NCBI GenBank assembly: GCA_900299255.1
Contig: OMJB01000014.1
Span: 1 to 52,495 of the forward strand
From: Sphingobacteriales bacterium
Lineage (GTDB): Bacteria > Bacteroidota > Bacteroidia > Chitinophagales > Chitinophagaceae
Length of the DNA: 52,495 nt
Direction of reading: 5' to 3'
The notes beneath the pieces were generated by a model. It was not told the origin of the DNA. It saw nothing but the letters and a program-made list of their open reading frames with translations, and did not search any database. This document shows positions 27,266 through 36,034 of the stretch, in pieces. Position 1 is the stretch's first letter. The number at the start of each line of letters is the position of its first letter. Both the position numbers and the translations under genes were made by a program.

Positions 27266-27952
27266 ATGCCACCAAAAACAAAACCGGAGGCACATCTTCA
27301 GGAAGTAACTAATCGGGTTGTTTCCTTGCCTGCTGTCGTTCTTGTTCACAGGAAAGCATTCAGCACTGGGTATTCATTTTCTCAGCTACCATTCCTTGCA
27401 CAGCTACAGATATGGGATGATATCTGGAAACAAACCGGTTCCTACTGGGTAAGGCTGCAGGCTTTCTTTTTTCTGGAGCAATATGTGAGGAAAACGGAGT
27501 ACCACCAGCTCATTTGGAAGACTTCCTTATCGTGGCAGGAAGATGTAAACGACTGGAGCTTATGCGACGCACTTGCCAAAGTAAATACAAAAGTGCTTGA
27601 AACCCATACGGCTGATGTGTACCAGCAGCTAACGAAATGGAACAACAGCAACAACCTGTGGAAACGCAGGCAGTCTGTTGTGAGCCTGCTGTATTTCAGC
27701 CGTACCAAAAAAGCATACCTGCCATCGGAAAAGATAAAAGCACTGATACATCCCCTGCTTACCGACCCGGAATACTATGTACAAAAAGTTGTAGGATGGG
27801 CTTTGCGGGAGCTGCATACGGTTTATCCCGCCGATGCATTGCCGTTTCTTAAAAAGCATATTAAGCAGATTCACTCCATAGCATTTACCATAGCTATGGA
27901 GAAAATGACGGCAGAAGAAAAAGAGATACTGAAATCACTCAGAAAGAAGTGA
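27266..27952 (+). CDS. DNA alkylation repair (AlkD-like HEAT-repeat) protein
   Basis: This 228-residue all-helical protein resembles AlkC/AlkD-type DNA glycosylases, which remove cationic alkylated bases without base flipping. Supporting segments are the HEAT-like helices, WQEDVNDWSLCDALAKVNT (the conserved Trp-x-x-x-Asp region), NLWKRRQSVVSLLYFSRT and YYVQKVVGWALRELHTVYPA. The C-terminus is a Lys/Glu-rich helix. It begins 4 nt after mqnE and is likely expressed from the same transcript. Function is assigned from family resemblance only. Confidence 0.85.
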   Translation: MPPKTKPEAHLQEVTNRVVSLPAVVLVHRKAFSTGYSFSQLPFLAQLQIWDDIWKQTGSYWVRLQAFFFLEQYVRKTEYHQLIWKTSLSWQEDVNDWSLCDALAKVNTKVLETHTADVYQQLTKWNNSNNLWKRRQSVVSLLYFSRTKKAYLPSEKIKALIHPLLTDPEYYVQKVVGWALRELHTVYPADALPFLKKHIKQIHSIAFTIAMEKMTAEEKEILKSLRKK

Positions 27953-28070
27953 TTCCAGGCACCTTTTTGACAGGCGCAGGTAGTATTTTCCCCTCTTCCG
28001 GGATATTGCAAAAGATAAAACGTATTATCTTTATCGCACCCGGTTCCGTTTTAGATACAATTGAATTACT

Positions 28071-29108
28071 ATGAAGAACATTATTGCACTATTGTTATGC
28101 CTCCTGTCACTGATTCCCATGCGGGGTTACAGCAATGCTGCACAGCCTGGCATATTTGATGCCGGTGGCACAGGCAATTTTGTGCTGCTTTTTCCCGGCG
28201 ACAGTGTATACTTCCGCAAGATTCAGATGATTGATGAGCACATTGCCATCCAGCTCTACAGAGGCTTTGCCGTAGTACGTGGCGAATACAAAATGCTCAA
28301 TACCACCGATTCCCCTGTAAGTATCAAAGTGGGCTACCCCGTCAATGCGTCTATACATTCCACCGACGATAATTACGGCAACTTTCAGGTTTTCTTCGAT
28401 CAGCTCTATGCCCTTAAAAGTTACACCAACGGCAAGGAGAATTTACTGATCATACAACCTGCAGCCGAACGGCTAGCCATTGGCGAGAATAACTGGTACG
28501 TATGGGAAAGCACTTTCAAACCCAAAGACACAACTACACTCACCGTCTATTTTGTAGTGAATACTAATAATACCATTGTTCGTGAAGGATACACAATTGA
28601 TAAAAACAACGGATTCATTTATCTGCTCGAATCGGGAGCCACATGGAAACAACCCATTGCCAACGGGGAAGTTAAGATAGCGCTGATGGATGATATCCAC
28701 GTCAAAGATATCAGGGGTATTTCTCCTTCTTCTGTGTTCAAAGTAAATGAGCCTGATGGTATCCTGTACTACCATTTCAACGACCTCTACCCTACTGGCG
28801 AAGACAATATCGTATTGGTATACACCGATGCAATTGAGAAATTTGATTTCGCCTATGTTTCCCAAAAAAGGCAGTTATTGTTCGGCTCTATTGACTCTTT
28901 TGCAAAGCAATCAGTTGATCAGTCAAGGCTCACAACCATGTCTTTTAAGAATCCTTTCAAGGTACAGTCCACCAGTTTTGGTGCCATCATTAGCCTATTT
29001 GCCATTTTAGGATTCTCAGTTATTGCACTGATTGCCCTGGTATGGCTACTGAGAGTATTTTTCAGATACCTGAGATCAAAGAGGCCAACCAGAGGAACCG
29101 AAATGTAA
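28071..29108 (+). CDS. Exported, C-terminally membrane-anchored protein of unknown function
   Basis: This 345-residue protein has a signal peptide (IIALLLCLLSLIPMRGYSNA), an ectodomain of about 270 residues rich in beta strands, and one transmembrane helix near the end (AIISLFAILGFSVIALIALV) followed by a basic tail (RYLRSKRPTR). The topology predicts a periplasmic domain tethered to the inner membrane. VAERLAIGENNWYVWES-like and TTTLTVYFVVNTNNTI segments suggest an Ig-like fold. I do not recognise the family. It converges with rocD, with only 10 nt between stops and no terminator in the gap. Confidence 0.75.
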   Translation: MKNIIALLLCLLSLIPMRGYSNAAQPGIFDAGGTGNFVLLFPGDSVYFRKIQMIDEHIAIQLYRGFAVVRGEYKMLNTTDSPVSIKVGYPVNASIHSTDDNYGNFQVFFDQLYALKSYTNGKENLLIIQPAAERLAIGENNWYVWESTFKPKDTTTLTVYFVVNTNNTIVREGYTIDKNNGFIYLLESGATWKQPIANGEVKIALMDDIHVKDIRGISPSSVFKVNEPDGILYYHFNDLYPTGEDNIVLVYTDAIEKFDFAYVSQKRQLLFGSIDSFAKQSVDQSRLTTMSFKNPFKVQSTSFGAIISLFAILGFSVIALIALVWLLRVFFRYLRSKRPTRGTEM

Positions 29109-29118
29109 TACAGCCCTA

Positions 29119-30351
29119 TCAGAAGTCAGCAAGGCTTTTGCCAATAATGCTAACGCATTCATCAATCTGCGCCCTATTTATCAGCAATGGTGGTGCAAAC
29201 CTGATCTTATCGCCATGGGTGGGCTTGGCTAGCAGGCCGTTTTGTTTCATACTCATACAGATATCCCATGCCGCTTCCTTGTTGGGGTGGCTGATCTCTA
29301 TTGCATTAAACAGGCCCTTACCCCTTACCACAGATACAAATTCACTGTTCAATCCACGTATCTCATTTCTGAAGTGTGCTCCCTGACCTAGTGAATTTTC
29401 AGCCATCTTTTCATCAACCAGCACCTGTAATGCCGTCATAGCCACCCGGCACGCCAGCGGATTGCCTCCGTATGTAGACCCATGGTCACCCGGCTTTATG
29501 GTCAGCATGATGTCATTATCAGCCAGTACTGCCGATACGGGCATGGTGCCGCCGGACAATGCTTTCCCAAGCAGCAAAATATCGGGGCGCACATTTTCAT
29601 GGTCACAGGCTAGCATCATGCCTGTTCTGGCAAGTCCTGTCTGTATCTCATCTGCTATAAACAATACGTTTGCTTCTTTGCACATAGCGGCGGCTTTGGC
29701 CAGGTAGCCATCATCCGGCACAATCACACCCGCTTCACCCTGTATGGGTTCTACCAGAAAACCTACCACATTTTCGTCCTGCAATGCCTGCTGCAACGCC
29801 GCCGTATCATTGTAGGGAATTTGTTCAAAACCGGGCGTAAAAGGCCCGAAATCCCTCTTTGATTGCTCATCACTACTGAATGAAACTACACTTATAGTGC
29901 GGCCATGAAAGTTTTGTGAGCAGGTTATAATTTTTCCTTTATTGCCCGGCACCCCTTTTACTTCATATCCCCACCTGCGGGCCAGTTTCAGCCCGGTTTC
30001 CACAGCCTCCACGCCTGTATTCATGGGCAGTACCTTGTCATACCCAAAAAACTTTGTAATGAATTCGGCATATTCACCCAGCACATCATTATGAAATGCG
30101 CGCGATGTAAGTGTAAGCTTCTGTGCCTGGCTTACAAACGCATCTATTATGCGCGGATGACAGTGCCCCTGATTAACAGCCGAATAGCCCGACAGGAAAT
30201 CGTAATACCTGCGGCCATCCACATCCCACACATATACGCCCTCGCCACGGGATATGACTACCGGCAGCGGATGATAATTATGGGCGCCAAATTCTTCTTC
30301 TCTGTGTAAGTATTGCTCTGTGAGCGGTGATATGGTTTTAACTGATAGCAT
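29119..30351 (-). CDS. rocD: Ornithine--oxo-acid transaminase
   Basis: This 410-residue PLP enzyme interconverts ornithine and 2-oxoglutarate with glutamate semialdehyde and glutamate. Class III aminotransferase features are clear: [20 protein letters not shown], the Asp-bearing [18 protein letters not shown], and the PLP lysine in [40 protein letters not shown] is typical of RocD. The ATG at 30351 is the best start; a GTG at 30378 would add nine unconserved residues. A -7 element ends 4 nt before this ATG. It lies 32 nt after the Kir channel gene, last in a mixed minus-strand run. Confidence 0.93.
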   Translation of the reverse strand: MLSVKTISPLTEQYLHREEEFGAHNYHPLPVVISRGEGVYVWDVDGRRYYDFLSGYSAVNQGHCHPRIIDAFVSQAQKLTLTSRAFHNDVLGEYAEFITKFFGYDKVLPMNTGVEAVETGLKLARRWGYEVKGVPGNKGKIITCSQNFHGRTISVVSFSSDEQSKRDFGPFTPGFEQIPYNDTAALQQALQDENVVGFLVEPIQGEAGVIVPDDGYLAKAAAMCKEANVLFIADEIQTGLARTGMMLACDHENVRPDILLLGKALSGGTMPVSAVLADNDIMLTIKPGDHGSTYGGNPLACRVAMTALQVLVDEKMAENSLGQGAHFRNEIRGLNSEFVSVVRGKGLFNAIEISHPNKEAAWDICMSMKQNGLLAKPTHGDKIRFAPPLLINRAQIDECVSIIGKSLADF

Positions 30352-30355
30352 ATGG

Positions 30356-30363
30356 CAAAAATA
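30356..30363 (-). promoter_or_regulatory. -7 promoter element directly ahead of rocD
   Basis: TATTTTTG on the minus strand lies in the gap between the Kir stop and the rocD ATG, only 4 nt from that ATG. If used, transcription would start at or inside the start codon, giving a leaderless mRNA. It would also make rocD independent of the envelope genes upstream. Confidence 0.4.
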
Positions 30364-30383
30364 CGATTTTGTAGCCACAAAAA

Positions 30384-31355
30384 CTATGAAGTAGCCAAAA
30401 CAGTTTTAGGTAGCTCAACCATTTCGTGAGCGTTGATCTTGTTGAGTGCCAGCAGGGTGTATGAGCCATCTGTTGCCTTCTCAAACATGGGCAGAAACTT
30501 TGCACCATATACCACCTGATGATAAATATATGATGTTCGCTGCTGCACTGTGTTTGAGAAATGATCATCAAATGCCTTAACGTAAATTATCACCTCCATT
30601 TTTGCATCAACTACATCGTCCATCGTAAAACCATAAAGCGGGCTGTCTTCGTTTATTGCATGTACCACTGTCCAGCTCAGAGCCAGTGAATTGATTTTGG
30701 GCATTTCCAATTTAAGCGGGTAGAATTTTGTAACAGTTTTACCATTTTCCTGCACATGCAGGGCCAGCGTCATATTTGCTTCAACCTCAGTAAGATGGTT
30801 ATTTTTATAAGTAGCCATACGGAACATTACTGCCTTACCATCCTTATAGGGTGCCACCAGTATATTGGGGCTGAACAAAAGATATGCTTTGGGCCGGGCA
30901 AACCTTCCGTAAATAAGGCCGGTAACCAATGCAAACGTAAGTATACCTATCAGCGACTCTATTGAAGCAACGATATTGGCTAACATACCGTAGGGAGCCA
31001 TATGCCCGTACCCAACTGTGGTAAGCGTCTGCGAGCTGAAGAAAAAAGCCTCCATAAACTGCTGGCCCAGCGATAACGGCTGTGTAAGGCCCAGGTTACT
31101 GACTCCGATAAAGAAATACAAGCATGCAAATAGTATATTGGTTACGGTATAGAACAGGATAATAAAAAAAATAAAATGGCTTTGTTTCATCCGCAGCAGG
31201 GTGTGGTACATACTAATCCGCTCCCATATAGGTATACCCCGCTTGCGCAGGTTGGTGGAGCCATCTGAATTCAGCAGCCTACCGCCCTCTACACTGCTGT
31301 TAGGCCCAAATCCTGTATTATCAATATCCCGTAAACGCTGCCTGTTATGTAACAT
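30384..31355 (-). CDS. Inward-rectifier-type potassium channel (KirBac-like)
   Basis: This 323-residue protein is an inner-membrane K+ channel subunit (tetramer expected). It shows the Kir order: cytoplasmic N-terminus with slide helix ([18 protein letters not shown]), TM1 ([20 protein letters not shown]), pore helix and filter [16 protein letters not shown]2 ([20 protein letters not shown]) and a cytosolic Ig-like domain of about 190 residues. The filter TVGYG is intact. The ATG at 31355 overlaps the flippase stop by 11 nt; the frame runs further upstream without family-like sequence. Its place inside a polysaccharide operon is unusual. Confidence 0.93.
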   Translation of the reverse strand: MLHNRQRLRDIDNTGFGPNSSVEGGRLLNSDGSTNLRKRGIPIWERISMYHTLLRMKQSHFIFFIILFYTVTNILFACLYFFIGVSNLGLTQPLSLGQQFMEAFFFSSQTLTTVGYGHMAPYGMLANIVASIESLIGILTFALVTGLIYGRFARPKAYLLFSPNILVAPYKDGKAVMFRMATYKNNHLTEVEANMTLALHVQENGKTVTKFYPLKLEMPKINSLALSWTVVHAINEDSPLYGFTMDDVVDAKMEVIIYVKAFDDHFSNTVQQRTSYIYHQVVYGAKFLPMFEKATDGSYTLLALNKINAHEMVELPKTVLATS

Positions 31356-32781
31356 GTAAGTTCCGCGCCTGCTTTTTGTGTTCCAGATAAAGTGCGGCTG
31401 CAATAACGCACCCGGTAAATAACGCCCCCAAAAATAGGGAAACAGCGGGGGTAAACTGTACAACCAGCATATAGTGAATTCCTATAGCCAATACAGCAAA
31501 AACAATAAGCTTTATCAGCCAGTTGCCAAATGGCAGCAATGAACTCATGCTTGTCTGCAATGCCCCGGCAGCATGATACAGGTAGTAAGCCGCCTGAAAA
31601 TAGGTAGTTACCACAAAACAACCTGCTAGGCCGGGCAACCCCAGCCAACTATACGACGGATACATCAATACAATTGCTGCGATCAACTCCAGCACTGCCC
31701 CTTTGTTGATGATATGCCCCAGGTGCATCTTCTGTAGCACCGTAGTAAAGCTGTAGGCTTTAACCGGAATAACCATCAGGCACGCCAGGAATATAGGAAC
31801 AGATTGTGCATAGTCTGGCAGCAGTACGCTAAAAAACTCGTTCCTGAAGAACACCAGAAAAAAGAAAATAGGGAAAACAACAACCGAAAGCACCCGGGCA
31901 AGCTGATTCATCATGCCTATTAGCGACTGCCGTTCATCAGCGGCACCCACCTTAACCATCTGAATCAGCACTGCACTACCTGCGGCACTCAATATTAATG
32001 GGAGAAAGGGAATATTCTGCGACCCATTGTAGTACACAGCAGATAGCGAGGAAGTAAGCAATATGGAAACAGCAAATTTATCAATACCAGCAAACACAAT
32101 CTGAAGAATATCATATACACCCAGATGCAACCACAGCCGGCGCACTTCAGCAACCTCCCGCCCATCGGAGTGTACTTTATCCGCATGTTCCGGCAGGCTC
32201 ACTACCAGCAATACTCCACTAGCTATTGACCGCAACAGAGTTAACACCAGAAGATAAAAAAACAGCGACTGGTACGAGAACCCTTTTTGAACCACAGCAT
32301 AATGAATCCAGCAATAACCAGCGGCAAACAAAAAACTGATCAATGAAAGCGCGCGGAATCTCCTGAATACGATTAGTACAGATTCCATAATGATATTGGC
32401 AGAAAAAAGCACCAGCATAAAGAACGGTATCAGCAGGTGCACATCCAGCGAACGCTGCTGCAGCAAGGCAAAACCTGCAGCCAGCAATAATACCCAGATG
32501 GAATACAACAGCACTTTTGATTGCTTGATACTCCTTGCCAGGTTCAGCACAAAGGCCGGCGAATACGTAAGTATCAGCGCATGAATGCCCATGCAGGCAA
32601 ACGGGTAAATAAAGTTCAACTGTATCCAGAAATTCTGGTAGGTACCATACACCGGCCTCGGCAGGCTGTGCGAATAGTACAGTAATACCAGCAGGTTGGC
32701 CAGTGAAGGAAAGAACCTGATAATAAAGATAAATACTGAATCTTTCAGAAACCTGTTACTCTTTCCCTTTTGCAAAGGCAT
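31345..32781 (-). CDS. Wzx-like polysaccharide flippase / MATE-MOP superfamily membrane protein
   Basis: This 478-residue protein has about 12-14 hydrophobic helices. The N-terminal pattern (FLKDSVFIFIIRFFPSLANL, VLLYYSHSLPRPVYGTYQNF) resembles O-antigen/polysaccharide flippases of the MOP superfamily, which move lipid-linked oligosaccharides across the inner membrane. ATG at 32781 is preferred over GTG at 32784. Its 5' end overlaps the acyltransferase gene by 26 nt and its 3' end overlaps the Kir gene by 11 nt, showing tight translational linkage. Assignment rests on topology and neighbours. Confidence 0.8.
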   Translation of the reverse strand: MPLQKGKSNRFLKDSVFIFIIRFFPSLANLLVLLYYSHSLPRPVYGTYQNFWIQLNFIYPFACMGIHALILTYSPAFVLNLARSIKQSKVLLYSIWVLLLAAGFALLQQRSLDVHLLIPFFMLVLFSANIIMESVLIVFRRFRALSLISFLFAAGYCWIHYAVVQKGFSYQSLFFYLLVLTLLRSIASGVLLVVSLPEHADKVHSDGREVAEVRRLWLHLGVYDILQIVFAGIDKFAVSILLTSSLSAVYYNGSQNIPFLPLILSAAGSAVLIQMVKVGAADERQSLIGMMNQLARVLSVVVFPIFFFLVFFRNEFFSVLLPDYAQSVPIFLACLMVIPVKAYSFTTVLQKMHLGHIINKGAVLELIAAIVLMYPSYSWLGLPGLAGCFVVTTYFQAAYYLYHAAGALQTSMSSLLPFGNWLIKLIVFAVLAIGIHYMLVVQFTPAVSLFLGALFTGCVIAAALYLEHKKQARNLHVT

Positions 32782-33292
32782 CACATTCTTCCTTATTTAA
32801 GTATTTTATGACCCTGGCAGGATTACCGGCAATAACACAATAACCTTCTTCAAAACTTTTTGTAACAACAGCCCCTGCGCCCACTATAGTAAAATCAGCC
32901 AGCCGTACACCGGGCAGTATTACAGCATTCATGCCCATCCAGCAAAACCGGCCTATCTCCACAGGAGCAGATACCGTATGCGCATCGTTATTGACCAGGT
33001 CGTGGTTGGACGAAATAATACCCACATTCGGGCCTATATTGGTATAGTCGCCAATGCGCACACCATTAACTGCATTAATATACACCCCTGGCGAATCGCC
33101 GGGGAACACATTTCTGCCTCGCACTATTTTCTCTGGATTGTGAATTGTACTGGTATGATGAACCGCCCATTTAACACCAGAATTCCGCCTGAAAATCTTT
33201 CTAAATACAAAATCGGTCAGGTAAAAGCCAACGCTCATTTCCCTCCTCAACCGGAAAAGGTCTTTAATATGGTATACCGCACCGCTGCCCAT
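32756..33292 (-). CDS. Left-handed beta-helix (hexapeptide) acyltransferase
   Basis: This 178-residue cytosolic enzyme belongs to the LbH acetyl/acyltransferase group that decorates sugars. Hexapeptide repeats run from about residue 60 to 165, for example GVRIGDYTNIGPNVGIISSN, FCWMGMNAVILPGVRLADFT, IVGAGAVVTKSFEEGYCVIA and GNPARVIKYL, the standard ending. The catalytic His is likely in SSNHDLVNND. It overlaps the flippase start and follows the YfhO-like gene by 2 nt. A role in modifying a surface sugar is inferred from the operon. Confidence 0.9.
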   Translation of the reverse strand: MGSGAVYHIKDLFRLRREMSVGFYLTDFVFRKIFRRNSGVKWAVHHTSTIHNPEKIVRGRNVFPGDSPGVYINAVNGVRIGDYTNIGPNVGIISSNHDLVNNDAHTVSAPVEIGRFCWMGMNAVILPGVRLADFTIVGAGAVVTKSFEEGYCVIAGNPARVIKYLNKEECDAFAKGKE

Positions 33293-33294
33293 TA

Positions 33295-35727
33295 TTAACT
33301 TCCCGCAGGAGTTTCAGATTTTTTAAACAAAGGATAAAATGCAGCCAAACATAAAAGTATTAGCAAAATGCCGCTTACCATACCTATTTTCTTACCCGTA
33401 TAGAAGCTTTCCGGTCTGAAGTGGAATTCAATTTTGTGGCTGCCTGCAGGTATTCTTATTGCACGTAGTACATAGTTAGCTTTCATGATCGGCGTCTCCT
33501 TACCATCCACAAAAGCTTTCCAGCCTTTTGAGTAGTATATGTCTGAAAATACAGCCAGTCCTTCTTTACCGTTCTGAGAAACAAACGAAATATCATCCAG
33601 TCCGTATTTGTCCAGTTTCACGTATGCCGCACTGTCTTTCCCAAATGGAGCAGTTCCCAGATCGCTTTTAAACGTACTGCGCATTACCGCTGTCTTTTTA
33701 GGATCAAAAGCATTGGGTATAATTGTTGTATCTCCCAGCTTCTGGGCATTCAGGCTCTCCATTTCTTCATCTGCTGTATTTGCCCATTTAACCTCATCCA
33801 CAAACCATGCGTTGCCGCAGGCTGTTTTGTTAGGTATAACGCCGGGGGCACTTTTCTGCCCGCCTACTATAATGTACTTGGTATTGAGCATATTAAGCAC
33901 CTGGCTATTAAAGCCACGGCTTAGCTGCCTGTCTATCAGATCCTGATAAATTTCCATTTTAGCCGGGTGGTAACCACCTACACATTTATGGAAGTATGCC
34001 TGCACAGCATCGTTATAAGTATCTCTCGACAGATCCAGCACCCTGTAGTACGGGTCTGTATCTTTCAGTATCTGCTTATCCACCTCACGTGGCACAAACA
34101 CACTTTCATAATCCGATGCATCTACATAATTCTTTTCATTGAGGTAAGCCATAGACACCGGAATCAGGTCAATTGCAATGACAGCTGCAAGGCCGCCAAC
34201 TAGTATCCCGGTATTAATTTTGCCTTTTATAAACGCCCACAGCAGCCCGGCAGCAATCAGTATGTATGCCGCACTTTTCAGGCCGCTACTCATAGCAAGT
34301 GATACTCGGTCATCTCTCAACAGCTTTAAAATATCTTTAGGAAGTTGTTCATCGCTACCGCCCGTAAAATTAAAAAACATACTGCCTCCTACTCCCAGCA
34401 ACACACAAAGGCCGGCAGCAATACCAGCGGCCAGGCGCAGTTGCCCCCACATCTTTGGATCGTCTTTGCGGTCTATGATTTCCTGAACCGCCCATACACC
34501 CAACAGCGGAAACAGAAACTGCGGAATAATCATAGCCATAGATGGCGTCCTGAACTTATTCATATAGGGCAAATGATCGAACAGGAAGTAGTTGATTCCT
34601 TCAAAATTCTTACCCCAAGACAACATGATACCAATAAAAGAAGCCGCAAGTATCCACCATTTGTGTGGGGAGCGGAACACAATAAGGCCAAGAATAAACA
34701 GGAAACAAACAACCGCACCAAAATAAACCGGTCCACCGAGAAATGGCTGCGGCCCCCAATACAATGGCAATGAGTCGGTGCTGCCCCCTATCGCTTCCAG
34801 CGTCTTTGGTGCCTTGTCTGCAGATTCTCCCGACGAACCTCCGTATAAATAAGGAATCATGAGGCAGAAGGTCTCTCCTATTCCGTTACTCCACCTGAAT
34901 GCATATTCTTTGTCCAGGCCACCGTTTGTCTTCTTGTCATGGCCCGACAGTTCGCTGGCACCACCACGCATAGTCTCCTTGGTATATTCAGATGTGGTCA
35001 AGATTGACGTAATACTCGGGCCAACCCCTAATGCTGTTACGCTTGCCGCTATCAGGCATGAAATAAAGAACTTGCCTAGCTTCCCTTCTTTTAGTGCAAT
35101 TGCAAACATAGCAATACCGAAGCAGAGGAAAATAATCATTGAATAATAGATTATCTGGAAGTGGTTATTGGCAAAAATCAGTTCGATGGAAATACCCAGC
35201 AGGGCAGCGCCGGTGAGCCATTTTTCTTTAAAAATCAGGTACAAACCAGCTAGCGCAGCAGGCAGATAACCCATTGTGAGCATCTTTGTATCATGCCCTA
35301 CCCCGATAATAATAGCATTGTAAGATGAAAAGGCATAAGCCATCGACCCCACCATACTTACCCATTTGTTCACCCCCAATACCCGCATGAGTATATAGAA
35401 ACAGATCATTGCAATGAAGAAGAAGTAAGCAGGCTTACCAACAGACTGCAAAACTGTTTGCACTACACCTGGATAATTCGTATTAGACGTGCCCACATAC
35501 GTGGTATACGTTGGCATACCACCAAACATACTATTTGACCACAATACTTCCTGCCCGGTACCTTCATGAAAGGCCATACCTTCACGCGCCATACCCTGCC
35601 ACGAAATATTATCGTGCTGGTTGAGTTTCTTACCCTGCAACTGTGGATAACAAAACGCCAGCGAAAGCGCTGCAAACGCAATTATTGCAATAATATCTAT
35701 CTGTAATTTTTTAAAATCAATCTGCAT
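33295..35727 (-). CDS. YfhO-family large integral membrane protein
   Basis: This 810-residue protein has many transmembrane helices over about residues 10-550 and an extracytoplasmic C-terminal region before a last helix (IGMVSGILLILLCLAAFYPL). Bacteroidota proteins of this size and pattern are annotated YfhO-like and resemble GT-C polyprenyl-phosphate-sugar glycosyltransferases. The first loop (LNQHDNISWQGMAREGMAFH) has the acidic/His residues expected after TM1. YYSKGWKAFVDGKETPIMKA lies in the C-terminal domain and is typical of the family. It probably transfers sugars to a surface polymer or lipid. It leads the 35727-to-29119 run, with a -7 element 19 nt upstream. Confidence 0.85.
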   Translation of the reverse strand: MQIDFKKLQIDIIAIIAFAALSLAFCYPQLQGKKLNQHDNISWQGMAREGMAFHEGTGQEVLWSNSMFGGMPTYTTYVGTSNTNYPGVVQTVLQSVGKPAYFFFIAMICFYILMRVLGVNKWVSMVGSMAYAFSSYNAIIIGVGHDTKMLTMGYLPAALAGLYLIFKEKWLTGAALLGISIELIFANNHFQIIYYSMIIFLCFGIAMFAIALKEGKLGKFFISCLIAASVTALGVGPSITSILTTSEYTKETMRGGASELSGHDKKTNGGLDKEYAFRWSNGIGETFCLMIPYLYGGSSGESADKAPKTLEAIGGSTDSLPLYWGPQPFLGGPVYFGAVVCFLFILGLIVFRSPHKWWILAASFIGIMLSWGKNFEGINYFLFDHLPYMNKFRTPSMAMIIPQFLFPLLGVWAVQEIIDRKDDPKMWGQLRLAAGIAAGLCVLLGVGGSMFFNFTGGSDEQLPKDILKLLRDDRVSLAMSSGLKSAAYILIAAGLLWAFIKGKINTGILVGGLAAVIAIDLIPVSMAYLNEKNYVDASDYESVFVPREVDKQILKDTDPYYRVLDLSRDTYNDAVQAYFHKCVGGYHPAKMEIYQDLIDRQLSRGFNSQVLNMLNTKYIIVGGQKSAPGVIPNKTACGNAWFVDEVKWANTADEEMESLNAQKLGDTTIIPNAFDPKKTAVMRSTFKSDLGTAPFGKDSAAYVKLDKYGLDDISFVSQNGKEGLAVFSDIYYSKGWKAFVDGKETPIMKANYVLRAIRIPAGSHKIEFHFRPESFYTGKKIGMVSGILLILLCLAAFYPLFKKSETPAGS

Positions 35728-35746
35728 AAAAAGCCTTTTAACGAAA

Positions 35747-35754
35747 CAAAAATA
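35747..35754 (-). promoter_or_regulatory. -7 promoter element for the envelope operon
   Basis: TATTTTTG on the minus strand lies 19 nt before the ATG of the YfhO-like gene and probably drives the acyltransferase, flippase and Kir genes too. Confidence 0.5.
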
Positions 35755-36002
35755 AACCTTCTATCCTCTAATGGAAATTAAATGGGTAAAATTCATTGGA
35801 AATTATAACGGAATCCTCTCGGGATAAGTATAAAAGCACGGGTTAAATAATGTTAATACATGTGTAACTGTATGCAATTACCTGACTTCTGAACAATTGG
35901 TTGATGGTTTCAGGTAATATCTGCCTGACTGGTCAAAGTTTGCGGTTAAAACGGGAATACCTGCATTTTTCCACTGCCTATCAATTTAGCATTACTTTAT
36001 CT

Positions 36003-36010
36003 TACTTTTG
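36003..36010 (+). promoter_or_regulatory. -7 promoter element for the E1 gene
   Basis: TACTTTTG (extended TTACTTTTG) lies 24 nt before the ATG at 36035. It shows that the upstream open codons from 36008 are leader, not protein. Confidence 0.55.
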
Positions 36011-36034
36011 CCGTTCCTCAGGGCACTCAAATAC

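Larger units (their letters stand above)
35728..36034. other. Divergent intergenic region, YfhO-like gene / E1 gene
   Basis: These 307 nt hold two divergent -7 elements and a perfect inverted repeat, ATTACCTGA (35877-35885) with TCAGGTAAT (35910-35918), arms separated by 24 nt. It may bind a dimeric regulator or mean nothing. No gene is seen. Confidence 0.45.
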
